Source: Deltaproteobacteria bacterium | GTDB lineage: Bacteria; Acidobacteriota; Thermoanaerobaculia; Multivoradales; JAHZIX01 | Direction of reading: 5' to 3' | Assembly: GCA_022601195.1 (NCBI GenBank) | Contig: JAHZIX010000033.1 | Location: 1 to 64,000, forward strand | DNA: 64,000 bases | Shown: positions 35,105-42,269 of the stretch, one piece after another | How positions within the stretch are numbered: position 1 is the first letter of the stretch | Layout of the letters: the number at the start of each line of letters is the position of its first letter | Notes under the pieces: generated by a model | Database searches by the model: none | What the model was told of the DNA's origin: nothing | What the model saw: the letters and a program-made list of their open reading frames with translations, nothing else | Made by a program: the position numbers and the translations under genes

Positions 35105-35573
35105 GGGGCCTTCCCTGGGTATCGGACGGGACATCCGCCCTTTCATATAGAGAAGTCGTTGATCAGAGCCTGAGGTTCATCCAGGTCGGTAAATTCTCGG
35201 CGAATTCACTTCCACATGCCCGATGCTGACCTGCTGGCAGCGTCCATGGCAGCGTCCATGGGAGCGCCGGAGCGGAGCCATCTAATCGGTCTCAGCTTTG
35301 ATCAGGTCGGCCTTCTGGGACTGACGCTTCCTGTCGGATTGCCGGCAGGAAGGGAAACAGCTATGCAGCCACGAACCTACATCTCTTGAGCGCGATCTCA
35401 GCCTAGCAGCCTCGGGTATCGCCGCTGTTCGGGGTCTCTGGTACTTCCCCCTCGACGGCGATGGATTCCCTGGAACGAAGCTTGCCAGCTCCATGGGGAG
35501 GAGCGATTTCGCGGTGGTTGTGGCCTCTGGCAAGCTAAAAGGCTCGGGAACTGAAAGTGGAGGAGGGGTCTCC
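35105..35573. other. Intergenic region upstream of the toxin-antitoxin pair
   Basis: About 470 bases with no gene. It holds one copy of a 47-base dispersed repeat (35358-35404) and a tandem GCAGCGTCCATGG duplication near 35237-35264. A minus-strand TATATG box at about 35143-35148 could serve the sigma gene. Confidence 0.4.
35358..35404. repeat. Dispersed 47-base repeat, copy 1
   Basis: Contains CAGCCACGA and ACATCTCTTGAG and ends TCTCAGCCT. It matches 38933-38979 at about 80 percent of positions without gaps. Both copies are noncoding and lie upstream of toxin-antitoxin sequences. Confidence 0.65.
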
Positions 35574-35629
35574 TTGACACTGAATCAGGTGAGTCATATT
35601 GTTTGAAGAGAGTGAGTCACTGATGACTC
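35574..35629 (+). promoter_or_regulatory. Promoter and operator of the vapBC-like operon
   Basis: -35 TTGACA (35574-35579), 17-bp spacer, -10 TATTGT (35597-35602). The palindrome GAGTCActgaTGACTC (35614-35629) lies just after the predicted start, and an extra GAGTCA half-site sits in the spacer (35591-35596). Such sites are usual for autoregulation by a ribbon-helix-helix antitoxin. Confidence 0.7.
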
Positions 35630-35642
35630 GCAGGGGATGAAT

Positions 35643-35906
35643 ATGAAGCAATTGACTGTCCGGGGCTTCGATGAAGAGCTCGAAAGGCGTCTTCGGGAGG
35701 TAGCCGATGAGGAAGGAATGTCCCTCAATCGAGCGGTTTTGGCTCTATTACGTAAGGGGGCAGGGATCGATGAGGAAGGGCCCTCTCCTCCAACCATCGG
35801 CCGATCCTTGGACCCCTTCATTGGTACATGGTCCGAAGATCAGGAAGCGGAGTTGTTGGAAGCTATTGCGCCGTTCGAAGAGGTGGAGGAAGCCTTCTGG
35901 TCATGA
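35643..35906 (+). CDS. Ribbon-helix-helix antitoxin (VapB-like)
   Basis: 87 residues. The N-terminus MKQLTVRGFDEELERRLREVADEEGMSLNRAVLALLRKGAG is a ribbon-helix-helix DNA-binding fold (strand then two helices). The acidic C-terminal half (DPFIGTWSEDQEAELLEAIAPFEEVEEAFW) would wrap the toxin. ATG 35643 is preferred over ATG 35637 because AGGGGA lies about 6 bases upstream. It overlaps the toxin start by ATGA. A decayed copy of the C-terminal half lies near 40.4-40.5 kb. Confidence 0.88.
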   Translation: MKQLTVRGFDEELERRLREVADEEGMSLNRAVLALLRKGAGIDEEGPSPPTIGRSLDPFIGTWSEDQEAELLEAIAPFEEVEEAFWS

Positions 35907-36301
35907 GGATTCTGCTAGATACCAACGCCTACTCGGCTCTGAGGCGGGGGCACCCAGTGGTTGCCGAGCGAGTTCGGAGAGCTCAGAAATTATTCTTGTC
36001 AGTTGTCGTGATCGGTGAGCTCCAATACGGGTTCCGACAGGGCTCACGGTGTGAAGAAAACCTGAGGGATCTCGAAGCTTTCCTCGACCACCCCTATGTG
36101 CAGATCCTTCAGGTAACTCTGACGACGGCGGATCGCTTTGGCCGATTGGCAGCTACCCTCCGCCGCAAGGGGCGTGCGGTGCCGTCGAACGACCTCTGGA
36201 TCGCAGCTCAGGCGATGGAGACAGGAGCTGAATTGATGACTTTTGACAGCCACTTTCAAGCCATCGATGGCCTGGCTTTGGTAGCGCTCCCAAAACCCTG
36301 A
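35903..36301 (+). CDS. vapC: PIN-domain toxin ribonuclease (VapC-like)
   Basis: 132 residues with the complete PIN acidic set: D6 (LLDTNAYSAL), E39 (VVVIGELQYGF), D97 (VPSNDLWIAAQA) and D115 (LMTFDSHF). VapC toxins are Mg2+-dependent RNases that often cut tRNA or rRNA; the antitoxin encoded just upstream would neutralise it. The 4-base ATGA overlap couples their translation. A short sequence resembling its SNDLWIAAQA motif recurs near 39.1 kb. Confidence 0.93.
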   Translation: MRILLDTNAYSALRRGHPVVAERVRRAQKLFLSVVVIGELQYGFRQGSRCEENLRDLEAFLDHPYVQILQVTLTTADRFGRLAATLRRKGRAVPSNDLWIAAQAMETGAELMTFDSHFQAIDGLALVALPKP

Positions 36302-36395
36302 CGGAACCTCCCTTCGAAACCTCTCTACAGGTCCGGAAGAACCGGGTCAACATGTCGGCAGGTGGCAGCGCCGCCTAGTCAGGCTCCCATGGCTC

Positions 36396-38825
36396 TCAAT
36401 CCCTCGCCAGCGCCACCAATGGTTCCACCCGACTCGCCTTTGCGGCAGGAAAGAGGGAGGCTAGGACCGCGATCAGCAGGAGAAGCAAGGGCATGAAGGC
36501 GAAGGAAAGGGGGTCTAGGGCGCTGACGTCGTAAAGCACAGAGGCTAGGCCTCGGGTCACTAACAGAGCGAGAACCAGGCCGATCCCGATCCCTGCTGCG
36601 GCTAAGAGCAGACCTTGCCGAAGGACGGCTACCAGAATCTGGCCCCGCTGGGCTCCCAGGGCCAGCCGGATTCCGATTTCCTTGCGCCGCCGACCCGCGA
36701 GGAAGGAGATCGTGCCATAGAGACCCACCGCTGCAATGAGTAGTGCCATGGCTGCTGAAGCGATGAGGAGATTGGCGGCGAAGGCTAGGGAAGCCTGTGC
36801 GTCCTGGACCGAAGCTTCGAGGGACTGGACACTGCTCACGGCGAGGTTTGGGTTGAGATCGGTGACAATGGCACGAATGTGGGGGAGTGTCGACGCCACG
36901 GATCGATCCGTTCGGACAACGAAGGCGGTTCGGTTGTCGAGTACCGGGTTAGGGGCTGGGTGTCCGACCAGCGGCAGGTAGACGAACTCCGGAGCTGGCT
37001 CGTCGAGCCGAAAGAGTTTGACGCTACCGACCACGCCCACGATCTCGTACCACTGGTCCGAGGTTGGGTCGACACCAGTGATTCGTTTGCCCACCGCTGC
37101 TCCCGCATGGCCCCACAGGCGTTCTGCGAAACCTTCGCTCACCATGACCTTCGGTGCTTCCGATTGATGGTCCCGCTCAGTGAAGGTCCGGCCTGCGAGG
37201 AGGGGAATATTCATCGCTTCCATGTAGCCAGAGCTGACGAAAGTGTGCCTCGACGCCGGAACAGGACCCGCCGACTCTTCGAACCCTTCTGCGCGATAGG
37301 TACTACCTGCGCCGACTCCGCTTAGCGGTAGATAGGTGGCCATCCCGACTCCTGCAACACCAGGGATTTGCCGAAGTCGCTCGTTGAGGGTTCCTATCAA
37401 GGCAGCTCGTGCTGCCGGCCCGGAAAATTCAGCATCCGGCAAGATCGTGCGAAAGCTGAGGGTTCCCTGCGCTTCGAACCCGGGGTCCACAGCCTGGAGA
37501 GACACGAAGCTTCTCACCACCAAGGAACAGGAGACGGCGAGTACCAAGCCGAGGGCGAGTTGCGATACGACGAGAGTCGAGCGAAGCCTTTGCCGTTGCC
37601 GCCCGGCGGTGGAAGATCGGGTCCGGCTGACCCCCAAGGAACTTTCGCGAGTACCTCGAAGCGCTGGCAGAATGCCGATGAGGACTCCGCAGCAGAACGA
37701 TACCGCTAGGGCCAAGAGCGCTGACGAGCCTTGGACAGTGACATTCCCGAGGCGGGGAATCATCCCCGCACCGGTGCCGACGATGGCTCTTACTGCCAGG
37801 CTGGCGACTCCCAGGCCCAACCCTCCAGCGACGATGGCCAAGGCGATACTTTCCCAGAGGAGACCACGGATCAGAACGCCCCGGTTGGCTCCCAAGGCAT
37901 GTCTCACGGCGAGCTCTTTGCGCCGCTCCTCGACCCGAATCAAGTAGAGATTGGCGACGTTGGCGGCAGCGATGGCCAGGATGAGGCTTACGGCGGCAAA
38001 CAATACCCACAGGATATTTTGGGCTTGGCCCACGACCGCGTCGAGGCGGCTCTCGAGTACGGGCATCAAGCCTGTCTCTGCCAGACCTTCCCCTTCGCCG
38101 GGGAAAGCAGCATCCAGATGGCCCGCCAGACGTCGGAGGTCGACTTGGGCGCTGCCTAAGTCCTCGCCGGTAGCCAAACGGCCGATGGCGAGGTCAGAGA
38201 AGTTGCCCACCCGTTGATCGTCTGGGCCAAAGACCCGCGGTAGCCAAAGGGCCGTCTCGTCGCTGGGGAAGCTAAACCCCTTGGGCATGATGCCGACCAC
38301 CTGATGAACAACGCCGTCGATGCGTAGGCTTCGGCCGACCAAGTTCGCGGCACCACCAAACTGGCTCTGCCACAAGCCATGGCCGACGATGACCACCGGT
38401 GTGCTGCCGAGCTTTCCCTCCTCTTCGAGAAACGCCCGACCTTCCTTGGGACCGATGCCGAGAACTCGAAAGATCGAAGGGGTCACGCTCGCTGCAGCCA
38501 CCCTTTCGGCGCGCCCCTCTTCCGCCAAAGTCACCTGGAGATCTTGGTAGAGAGCTAGATCCTCGAAGGTGTGGCTCTCTTCGCGGTAGTACTCGAAAAG
38601 GGGCACGGAAACACCGAGGCTATCCAAGTGGATCGCGGGTGCAGAATGGTCGACCTGCACCAGCATCTCAGGGTCCGGGTAGGGGAGGGGACTGAGCACG
38701 ACTCCGTTCATGAGGGAATAAACCGTCACGGTACTACCCACTCCAAGGCCCAGAGTGAGGATGATCACGAGAGACAGGGTTTTGGCACGAACCAGCGAAC
38801 GAATCGATAGCTTCAATTCCTGCAA
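36396..38825 (-). CDS. ADOP-type ABC permease (duplicated MacB/FtsX)
   Basis: 809 residues. N-terminal helix SLVIILTLGLGVGSTVTVYSLMNGVVL, then a MacB-type periplasmic domain (SIFRVLGIGPKEGRAF, VVIVGHGLWQSQFGG), three helices with the FtsX signature (ERRKELAVRHALGANRGVLIRGLL), a second periplasmic domain (GVGMATYLPLSG, VMVSEGFAERLWG), and a second FtsX block (GRRRKEIGIRLALGAQRGQIL) ending SRVEPLVALARD. That two-fold structure is the acidobacterial duplicated orphan permease type. No ATPase gene is adjacent, so it may be powered by a remote one. The TTG start has AAGGAG 6-8 bases upstream. Confidence 0.93.
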   Translation of the reverse strand: MQELKLSIRSLVRAKTLSLVIILTLGLGVGSTVTVYSLMNGVVLSPLPYPDPEMLVQVDHSAPAIHLDSLGVSVPLFEYYREESHTFEDLALYQDLQVTLAEEGRAERVAAASVTPSIFRVLGIGPKEGRAFLEEEGKLGSTPVVIVGHGLWQSQFGGAANLVGRSLRIDGVVHQVVGIMPKGFSFPSDETALWLPRVFGPDDQRVGNFSDLAIGRLATGEDLGSAQVDLRRLAGHLDAAFPGEGEGLAETGLMPVLESRLDAVVGQAQNILWVLFAAVSLILAIAAANVANLYLIRVEERRKELAVRHALGANRGVLIRGLLWESIALAIVAGGLGLGVASLAVRAIVGTGAGMIPRLGNVTVQGSSALLALAVSFCCGVLIGILPALRGTRESSLGVSRTRSSTAGRQRQRLRSTLVVSQLALGLVLAVSCSLVVRSFVSLQAVDPGFEAQGTLSFRTILPDAEFSGPAARAALIGTLNERLRQIPGVAGVGMATYLPLSGVGAGSTYRAEGFEESAGPVPASRHTFVSSGYMEAMNIPLLAGRTFTERDHQSEAPKVMVSEGFAERLWGHAGAAVGKRITGVDPTSDQWYEIVGVVGSVKLFRLDEPAPEFVYLPLVGHPAPNPVLDNRTAFVVRTDRSVASTLPHIRAIVTDLNPNLAVSSVQSLEASVQDAQASLAFAANLLIASAAMALLIAAVGLYGTISFLAGRRRKEIGIRLALGAQRGQILVAVLRQGLLLAAAGIGIGLVLALLVTRGLASVLYDVSALDPLSFAFMPLLLLLIAVLASLFPAAKASRVEPLVALARD

Positions 38826-38932
38826 GAGGAGCTCCTTCTAGGCGTTGCCTGGTAGTACGGAAGGGGTTGAGAAAGGTTCTATGGCAACGGAGACCCGATG
38901 GACGACAGGTCGCATAGCCGTCCACGGACGGA

Positions 38933-38979
38933 CAGCAATACAGCCACGAGTTCACATCTCTTGAGTGCGTTCTCAGCCT
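38933..38979. repeat. Dispersed 47-base repeat, copy 2
   Basis: Pairs with 35358-35404 (shared CAGCCACGA, ACATCTCTTGAG and TCTCAGCCT). It is about 110 bases upstream of the ADOP start on the minus strand. Confidence 0.65.
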
Positions 38980-39123
38980 TGCCGAACTGCTTGCCAATCT
39001 TCTCCTGTGACCCAGGATCTACCTAAAACGTCTACGTCAGAAGGCGATTCTAATTCTCGGCAGAGAGTAACTATGCCTGTGGCGCAGAAAACGCCCTCTT
39101 TCTTGGGTTTCCAGACCTCCTCG

Positions 39124-39160
39124 GTGGCGTCGAAGAATCTTTGGATCACGGCTCAAGGGG
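39124..39160 (+). pseudogene. Short remnant resembling the VapC C-terminal active-site motif
   Basis: Encodes SVASKNLWITAQG against AVPSNDLWIAAQA in the intact toxin; about 27 of 36 bases match. It is too short to be sure, but the antitoxin remnant downstream supports a decayed second module. Confidence 0.35.
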
Positions 39161-39212
39161 GCCTCTTTAGGCATCCCTTCACATCTCGGGCTTGGAAGGG
39201 TTAATCTGGACC

Positions 39213-40346
39213 ATGGACTCTTCAAAGCTCCTGAGGAATTTTCTGTTCGTGTTTCCTTCTCTGGTGGGACTGCTCAGCGCCTACGCCACCGCCTCCGAAC
39301 CGCGGCTGGAGACGAGGAGGGGGACCGAGCCTGGAACGAGTGAGCCTCAACGATTTCACAGCTGCCCCAACCTCATTGATTTCTTCCAGGTGGAGAATGG
39401 AGGTGAGCGGTCTCTGGTCGTCCTCGCCCGTGGCCGGGATTGGGTCACGGTCACGATGTCCCTCTTCGGTACCGATTCCGGCGCAGCCTTTCGTTTGATC
39501 CGGACGGTGCCAGACTTGGGGTCAGGTATTCAAAGTGCCGACGGCATCAGGACCGGGGAGGAGATCCTCTTCGCCTTTGGATCCCTGGGGCGAGTGCAGT
39601 GGAGGCGCGCAAGCCTTGCGGAGCTCTTGCATTCCAGCCAGCGGCCCCACCTTGAACCGGTCTGGTACGGAGAACTGTCCTCTGCAAGCGCTCGGCGAGT
39701 GGGTCCGGTTACTGAGTGGAGCACGGCATCCCTGGAGCCGAGGCGATGGTTGTTTGTTCCCCGCTTCATCCGGGGCAGCTCGGCTCCCGAATCGGTCGCC
39801 AATGCCGCCGATGGCAAGATTCTTCGCATTCGTCCTTCCACGGCAGATCACCATGCGCCCGGGAAGGCGAAGTTTTTTCGAACCGCCTCTGGGGGCCTTG
39901 CTCCCCAGGCAGCCTTCGCCAGCGAAGTAGTGGTAGTGGCGTTCCTACGTCCCGACGGACCGAGGCAGCCCTTCTGGGTTTTCTCGAACCCTGCCTCCCC
40001 GGGCCCTAGGCCCCCCGGGGGCGCACTGATTGTCCTCGAGAAGGGCAAGAAGGAGAAGAACCTCTCCACCGCTTTGAACTTGGGTCCCTTCATCGCCCAC
40101 GAGCTAGTGTTGGGAAGAGACGGTTCCCTCTTGCTTTTCGCACTGCGCACCGACGGGGTCAAGAGCGAGGTCGTCGCCCTCGAGCGTCGGGGGCCGGGGG
40201 GCTGGGCTCTCAAGGGAACCCAGCATTTTCCCTCGGCTTTTCGCAGACTCTCTGCCCTGGCGGGTCCTGAAGGTGCCTGGCATCTCGTCTTGGCTGAGAA
40301 ACTCGACGATGGGTGGAACCTCTTCGACCTACTCTGGACCTTTTAG
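39213..40346 (+). CDS. Exported protein of unknown function
   Basis: 377 residues. The N-terminus MDSSKLLRNFLFVFPSLVGLLSAYATA is a signal peptide. The rest is rich in short beta strands and W/F-rich segments (SLVVLARGRDWVTVTMSLFG, EEILFAFGSLGRVQWRR, HELVLGRDGSLLLFALRTDG, EGAWHLVLAEKLDDGWNLFDL). This could be a beta-propeller-like fold, but no family is recognised. The ATG was chosen because the signal peptide starts there; GAAGGG lies 12 bases upstream. It is flanked by decayed toxin-antitoxin pieces. Confidence 0.75.
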   Translation: MDSSKLLRNFLFVFPSLVGLLSAYATASEPRLETRRGTEPGTSEPQRFHSCPNLIDFFQVENGGERSLVVLARGRDWVTVTMSLFGTDSGAAFRLIRTVPDLGSGIQSADGIRTGEEILFAFGSLGRVQWRRASLAELLHSSQRPHLEPVWYGELSSASARRVGPVTEWSTASLEPRRWLFVPRFIRGSSAPESVANAADGKILRIRPSTADHHAPGKAKFFRTASGGLAPQAAFASEVVVVAFLRPDGPRQPFWVFSNPASPGPRPPGGALIVLEKGKKEKNLSTALNLGPFIAHELVLGRDGSLLLFALRTDGVKSEVVALERRGPGGWALKGTQHFPSAFRRLSALAGPEGAWHLVLAEKLDDGWNLFDLLWTF

Positions 40347-40374
40347 AAGCGTCTCGAAACGGACACGAAGGCGC

Positions 40375-40521
40375 CAGGGAGTAGAGGTCACTGAGGTGGG
40401 GCCCTCTCTTCTAACCACCGGACCATCCCTAGATCCCTTCATCGGCACTTGGTCGGAAGGTCAGAGAGCCGGGCGGTTGGAAGCTGTGAGGCCATTCGGA
40501 GTGGTAGAGGAAGCCATCCGG
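40375..40521 (+). pseudogene. Decayed copy of the VapB-like antitoxin C-terminal half
   Basis: Encodes PSLDPFIGTWSEGQRAGRLE and AVRPFGVVEEAI, against RSLDPFIGTWSEDQEAELLE and AIAPFEEVEEAF in the intact antitoxin at 35.6 kb. DNA similarity runs from the GGCCCTCTC region to GAGGAAGCC. The ribbon-helix-helix part and the toxin gene are missing at this position, so it is a truncated duplicate. Confidence 0.75.
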
Positions 40522-40552
40522 CCACCGGCAGAGACTCCGGCCTGGGCGTAGG

Positions 40553-41623
40553 TCACGCACACTCCTTCAGCTTTTTCTCATTGGTTTTCCTAAGGCTAGC
40601 TTTCCTGAGGTCAGCTTTCCTGAGGTCAGCTTCCTCGGGGCTGGTTTCCCTGGGGCTTTCGGTGGAATCCGAGGGAGGGGTTGAGGCCTCCTCTCGAGAG
40701 ACCTGCTTTCGAGACTGGCGCTCGCTGCCGACGATGAAGACGGCTCCCAGAATCAGCGCGGCGGCGATGAAGGTGCGGGTGCTCAGGGGCTCGCTGACGA
40801 TGAGCCAACCGAGGAAAACTGCGACCACTGGGTTTACATAGGCATAGGTTGCCACCAAGGTCGGCCGCACATTGCGCACTAGCCAGTTGTAAGCGGTGTA
40901 GGCGACGATGGCGCCGAAAAAGATGAGGTAAGCGAGAGCGAGGATCGAGTTGAGAGAAAAGGTACTCGGTTGAAGATCCTTCCATTCACCAATCGAACCG
41001 CCAAGCACCAGGAGGACCGAGCCCCCGGTCAACATTTGCATGGCGGCCCCCATGAGAGGAGATGAAGGGAGGTCCGCGTTCCGTGCGTACAAGGACCCCG
41101 CGGCCCAGGTTAGGCAGGCAAAGAACAACAGCAGCACGGAGGGTAGGTGCAGGGTACCAAGGGCGTCCTTGCCGGGCGCAGCTAGGATAGCGGCGCCGGC
41201 GAAACCGATCAGCAGAGCAACAACGGTCCTACGACTGGGCCTTTCTCCTCCCCTCCAGAACATGAGCAGGAGGACGATGAAGAGAGGTTCTGTGCCGACG
41301 ATCAGGGCGGCAATACCCGAAGGAACGTGGTATTCCGCCAACACCACCGAGCCGTTGCCCCCCACCAACAAGAGTAAGCCGAGTAAAGCTGCCGAACGCC
41401 ATTGGCGGAGAGCAGGCCAAGGCCCCCCATCCCGCCATCGCACCCAGGCGAGGAGGAGAGAGCCGGCAGTGAGAAATCGCACTCCTGCCATGGTCAGTGC
41501 CGGCAGAGTCTCGATGGCAATTCGAATGGCCAAGTAGGTGGAGCCCCAGATGACATAGACCGCAGCGAAGGCCAAGAGTGCTGTGAGGCCAAGGGAATTC
41601 TGGCGCTGATTGAGTTCATTCAT
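40553..41623 (-). CDS. EamA (DMT superfamily) transporter
   Basis: 356 residues with about ten hydrophobic helices in two EamA repeats (AAVYVIWGSTYLAIRIAIETLP ... IGFAGAAIL; then TWAAGSLYARN ... YAYVNPVVAVFLGWLIVSEPLSTRTFIAAALILGAVFIV). Family members export amino acids or metabolites. The soluble C-terminus carries a short pentapeptide-like repeat (ADLRK ADLRK ASLRK). MNEL (41623) has GAGG 9 bases upstream. It overlaps the Lrp-type gene by 8 bases; such regulator-exporter pairs often govern amino-acid export, so an amino-acid substrate is inferred. Confidence 0.93.
   Translation of the reverse strand: MNELNQRQNSLGLTALLAFAAVYVIWGSTYLAIRIAIETLPALTMAGVRFLTAGSLLLAWVRWRDGGPWPALRQWRSAALLGLLLLVGGNGSVVLAEYHVPSGIAALIVGTEPLFIVLLLMFWRGGERPSRRTVVALLIGFAGAAILAAPGKDALGTLHLPSVLLLFFACLTWAAGSLYARNADLPSSPLMGAAMQMLTGGSVLLVLGGSIGEWKDLQPSTFSLNSILALAYLIFFGAIVAYTAYNWLVRNVRPTLVATYAYVNPVVAVFLGWLIVSEPLSTRTFIAAALILGAVFIVGSERQSRKQVSREEASTPPSDSTESPRETSPEEADLRKADLRKASLRKTNEKKLKECA
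40585..40635 (-). repeat. 15-bp tandem repeat in the EamA gene tail
   Basis: About three copies of TTTCCTGAGGTCAGC (plus-strand reading), encoding ADLRK-type pentapeptides on the minus strand. In-frame slippage here would change the tail length. Confidence 0.7.
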
Positions 41624-42095
41624 GATTTTGGTCCTCACAGATGGCAGTCAAGGGGAGTTGGGAGCTCTCCTTGACTGTTTCCAGGACGATGGTGGTCTGG
41701 GTTGAGATCACCGTGGGAATGGCGCCGAACTGATCTCGCAACAATCGACCCATCGCCTCGGTGCTGGCGGCGCGGACCTTGACCAGGTAGCAGTCTTCCC
41801 CCGCGACGTGGTGCACTTCCTGGACTTCTGGAATGGCTCCCAGGCTTTCGCCGGTTTTCTGCTCACTGAAGTTCTCGGCCGTCTTGACGAAGACGAAGGC
41901 CAGCAGGCCCAGATTGGTAAAGCGAGGGTTCAGGTGAGCCTGATAGCCAAGAATGGCTCCTTGCTTCTCCAGCTTACGAATTCGCTCCAGGGTGGCCGAA
42001 GGCACCAAGCCCACAGAGCGTGCTATCTCTGCGTTGCTAGTTCGAGCGTTTGACTGAAGAATCGTCAGTATTTTTTTGTCGATGCCGTCGATCAT
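41616..42095 (-). CDS. Lrp/AsnC family transcriptional regulator
   Basis: 159 residues starting MIDGIDKKILTILQSNARTSNAEIARSVGLVPSATLERIRKLEKQGAI, the Lrp-type helix-turn-helix, then a RAM ligand-binding domain (LGLLAFVFVKT, PEVQEVHHVAGEDCYLVKVRAAS). GGAG precedes ATG 42095; the frame stays open upstream but lacks support there. It overlaps and is cotranscribed with the EamA exporter. AT-rich operator-like sequences lie immediately upstream, suggesting autoregulation. Confidence 0.94.
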   Translation of the reverse strand: MIDGIDKKILTILQSNARTSNAEIARSVGLVPSATLERIRKLEKQGAILGYQAHLNPRFTNLGLLAFVFVKTAENFSEQKTGESLGAIPEVQEVHHVAGEDCYLVKVRAASTEAMGRLLRDQFGAIPTVISTQTTIVLETVKESSQLPLTAICEDQNHE

Positions 42096-42154
42096 TCGAT
42101 CTCTCCTTCTGTGGAGAGCATGATACGCGGTGGTTGTGCGGGTGTCAATCGAAA

Positions 42155-42220
42155 TGTTCTGCGATATTCCCGGAATATTCCTTTTTTGTTCTGTTAATGT
42201 TTTGTTTTTCAGAACATCAT
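42155..42220 (-). promoter_or_regulatory. AT-rich operator region of the Lrp-type gene
   Basis: Contains the perfect odd palindrome ATATTCCcGGAATAT (42164-42178). TGTTCTG near 42186 and CAGAACA near 42209 form a second inverted pair. The region is markedly more AT-rich than its surroundings, as usual for Lrp-type binding regions. Confidence 0.55.
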
Positions 42221-42269
42221 TCGTTTTTCGGTGCAATAAGGGAAGTTTTGCCTTCCAGGCTCCGACAGG

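Larger units (their letters stand above)
38826..39212. other. Intergenic region between ADOP permease and exported protein
   Basis: About 390 bases. It holds the second copy of the 47-base repeat (38933-38979) and a short VapC-like remnant (39124-39160). No gene. Confidence 0.45.
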
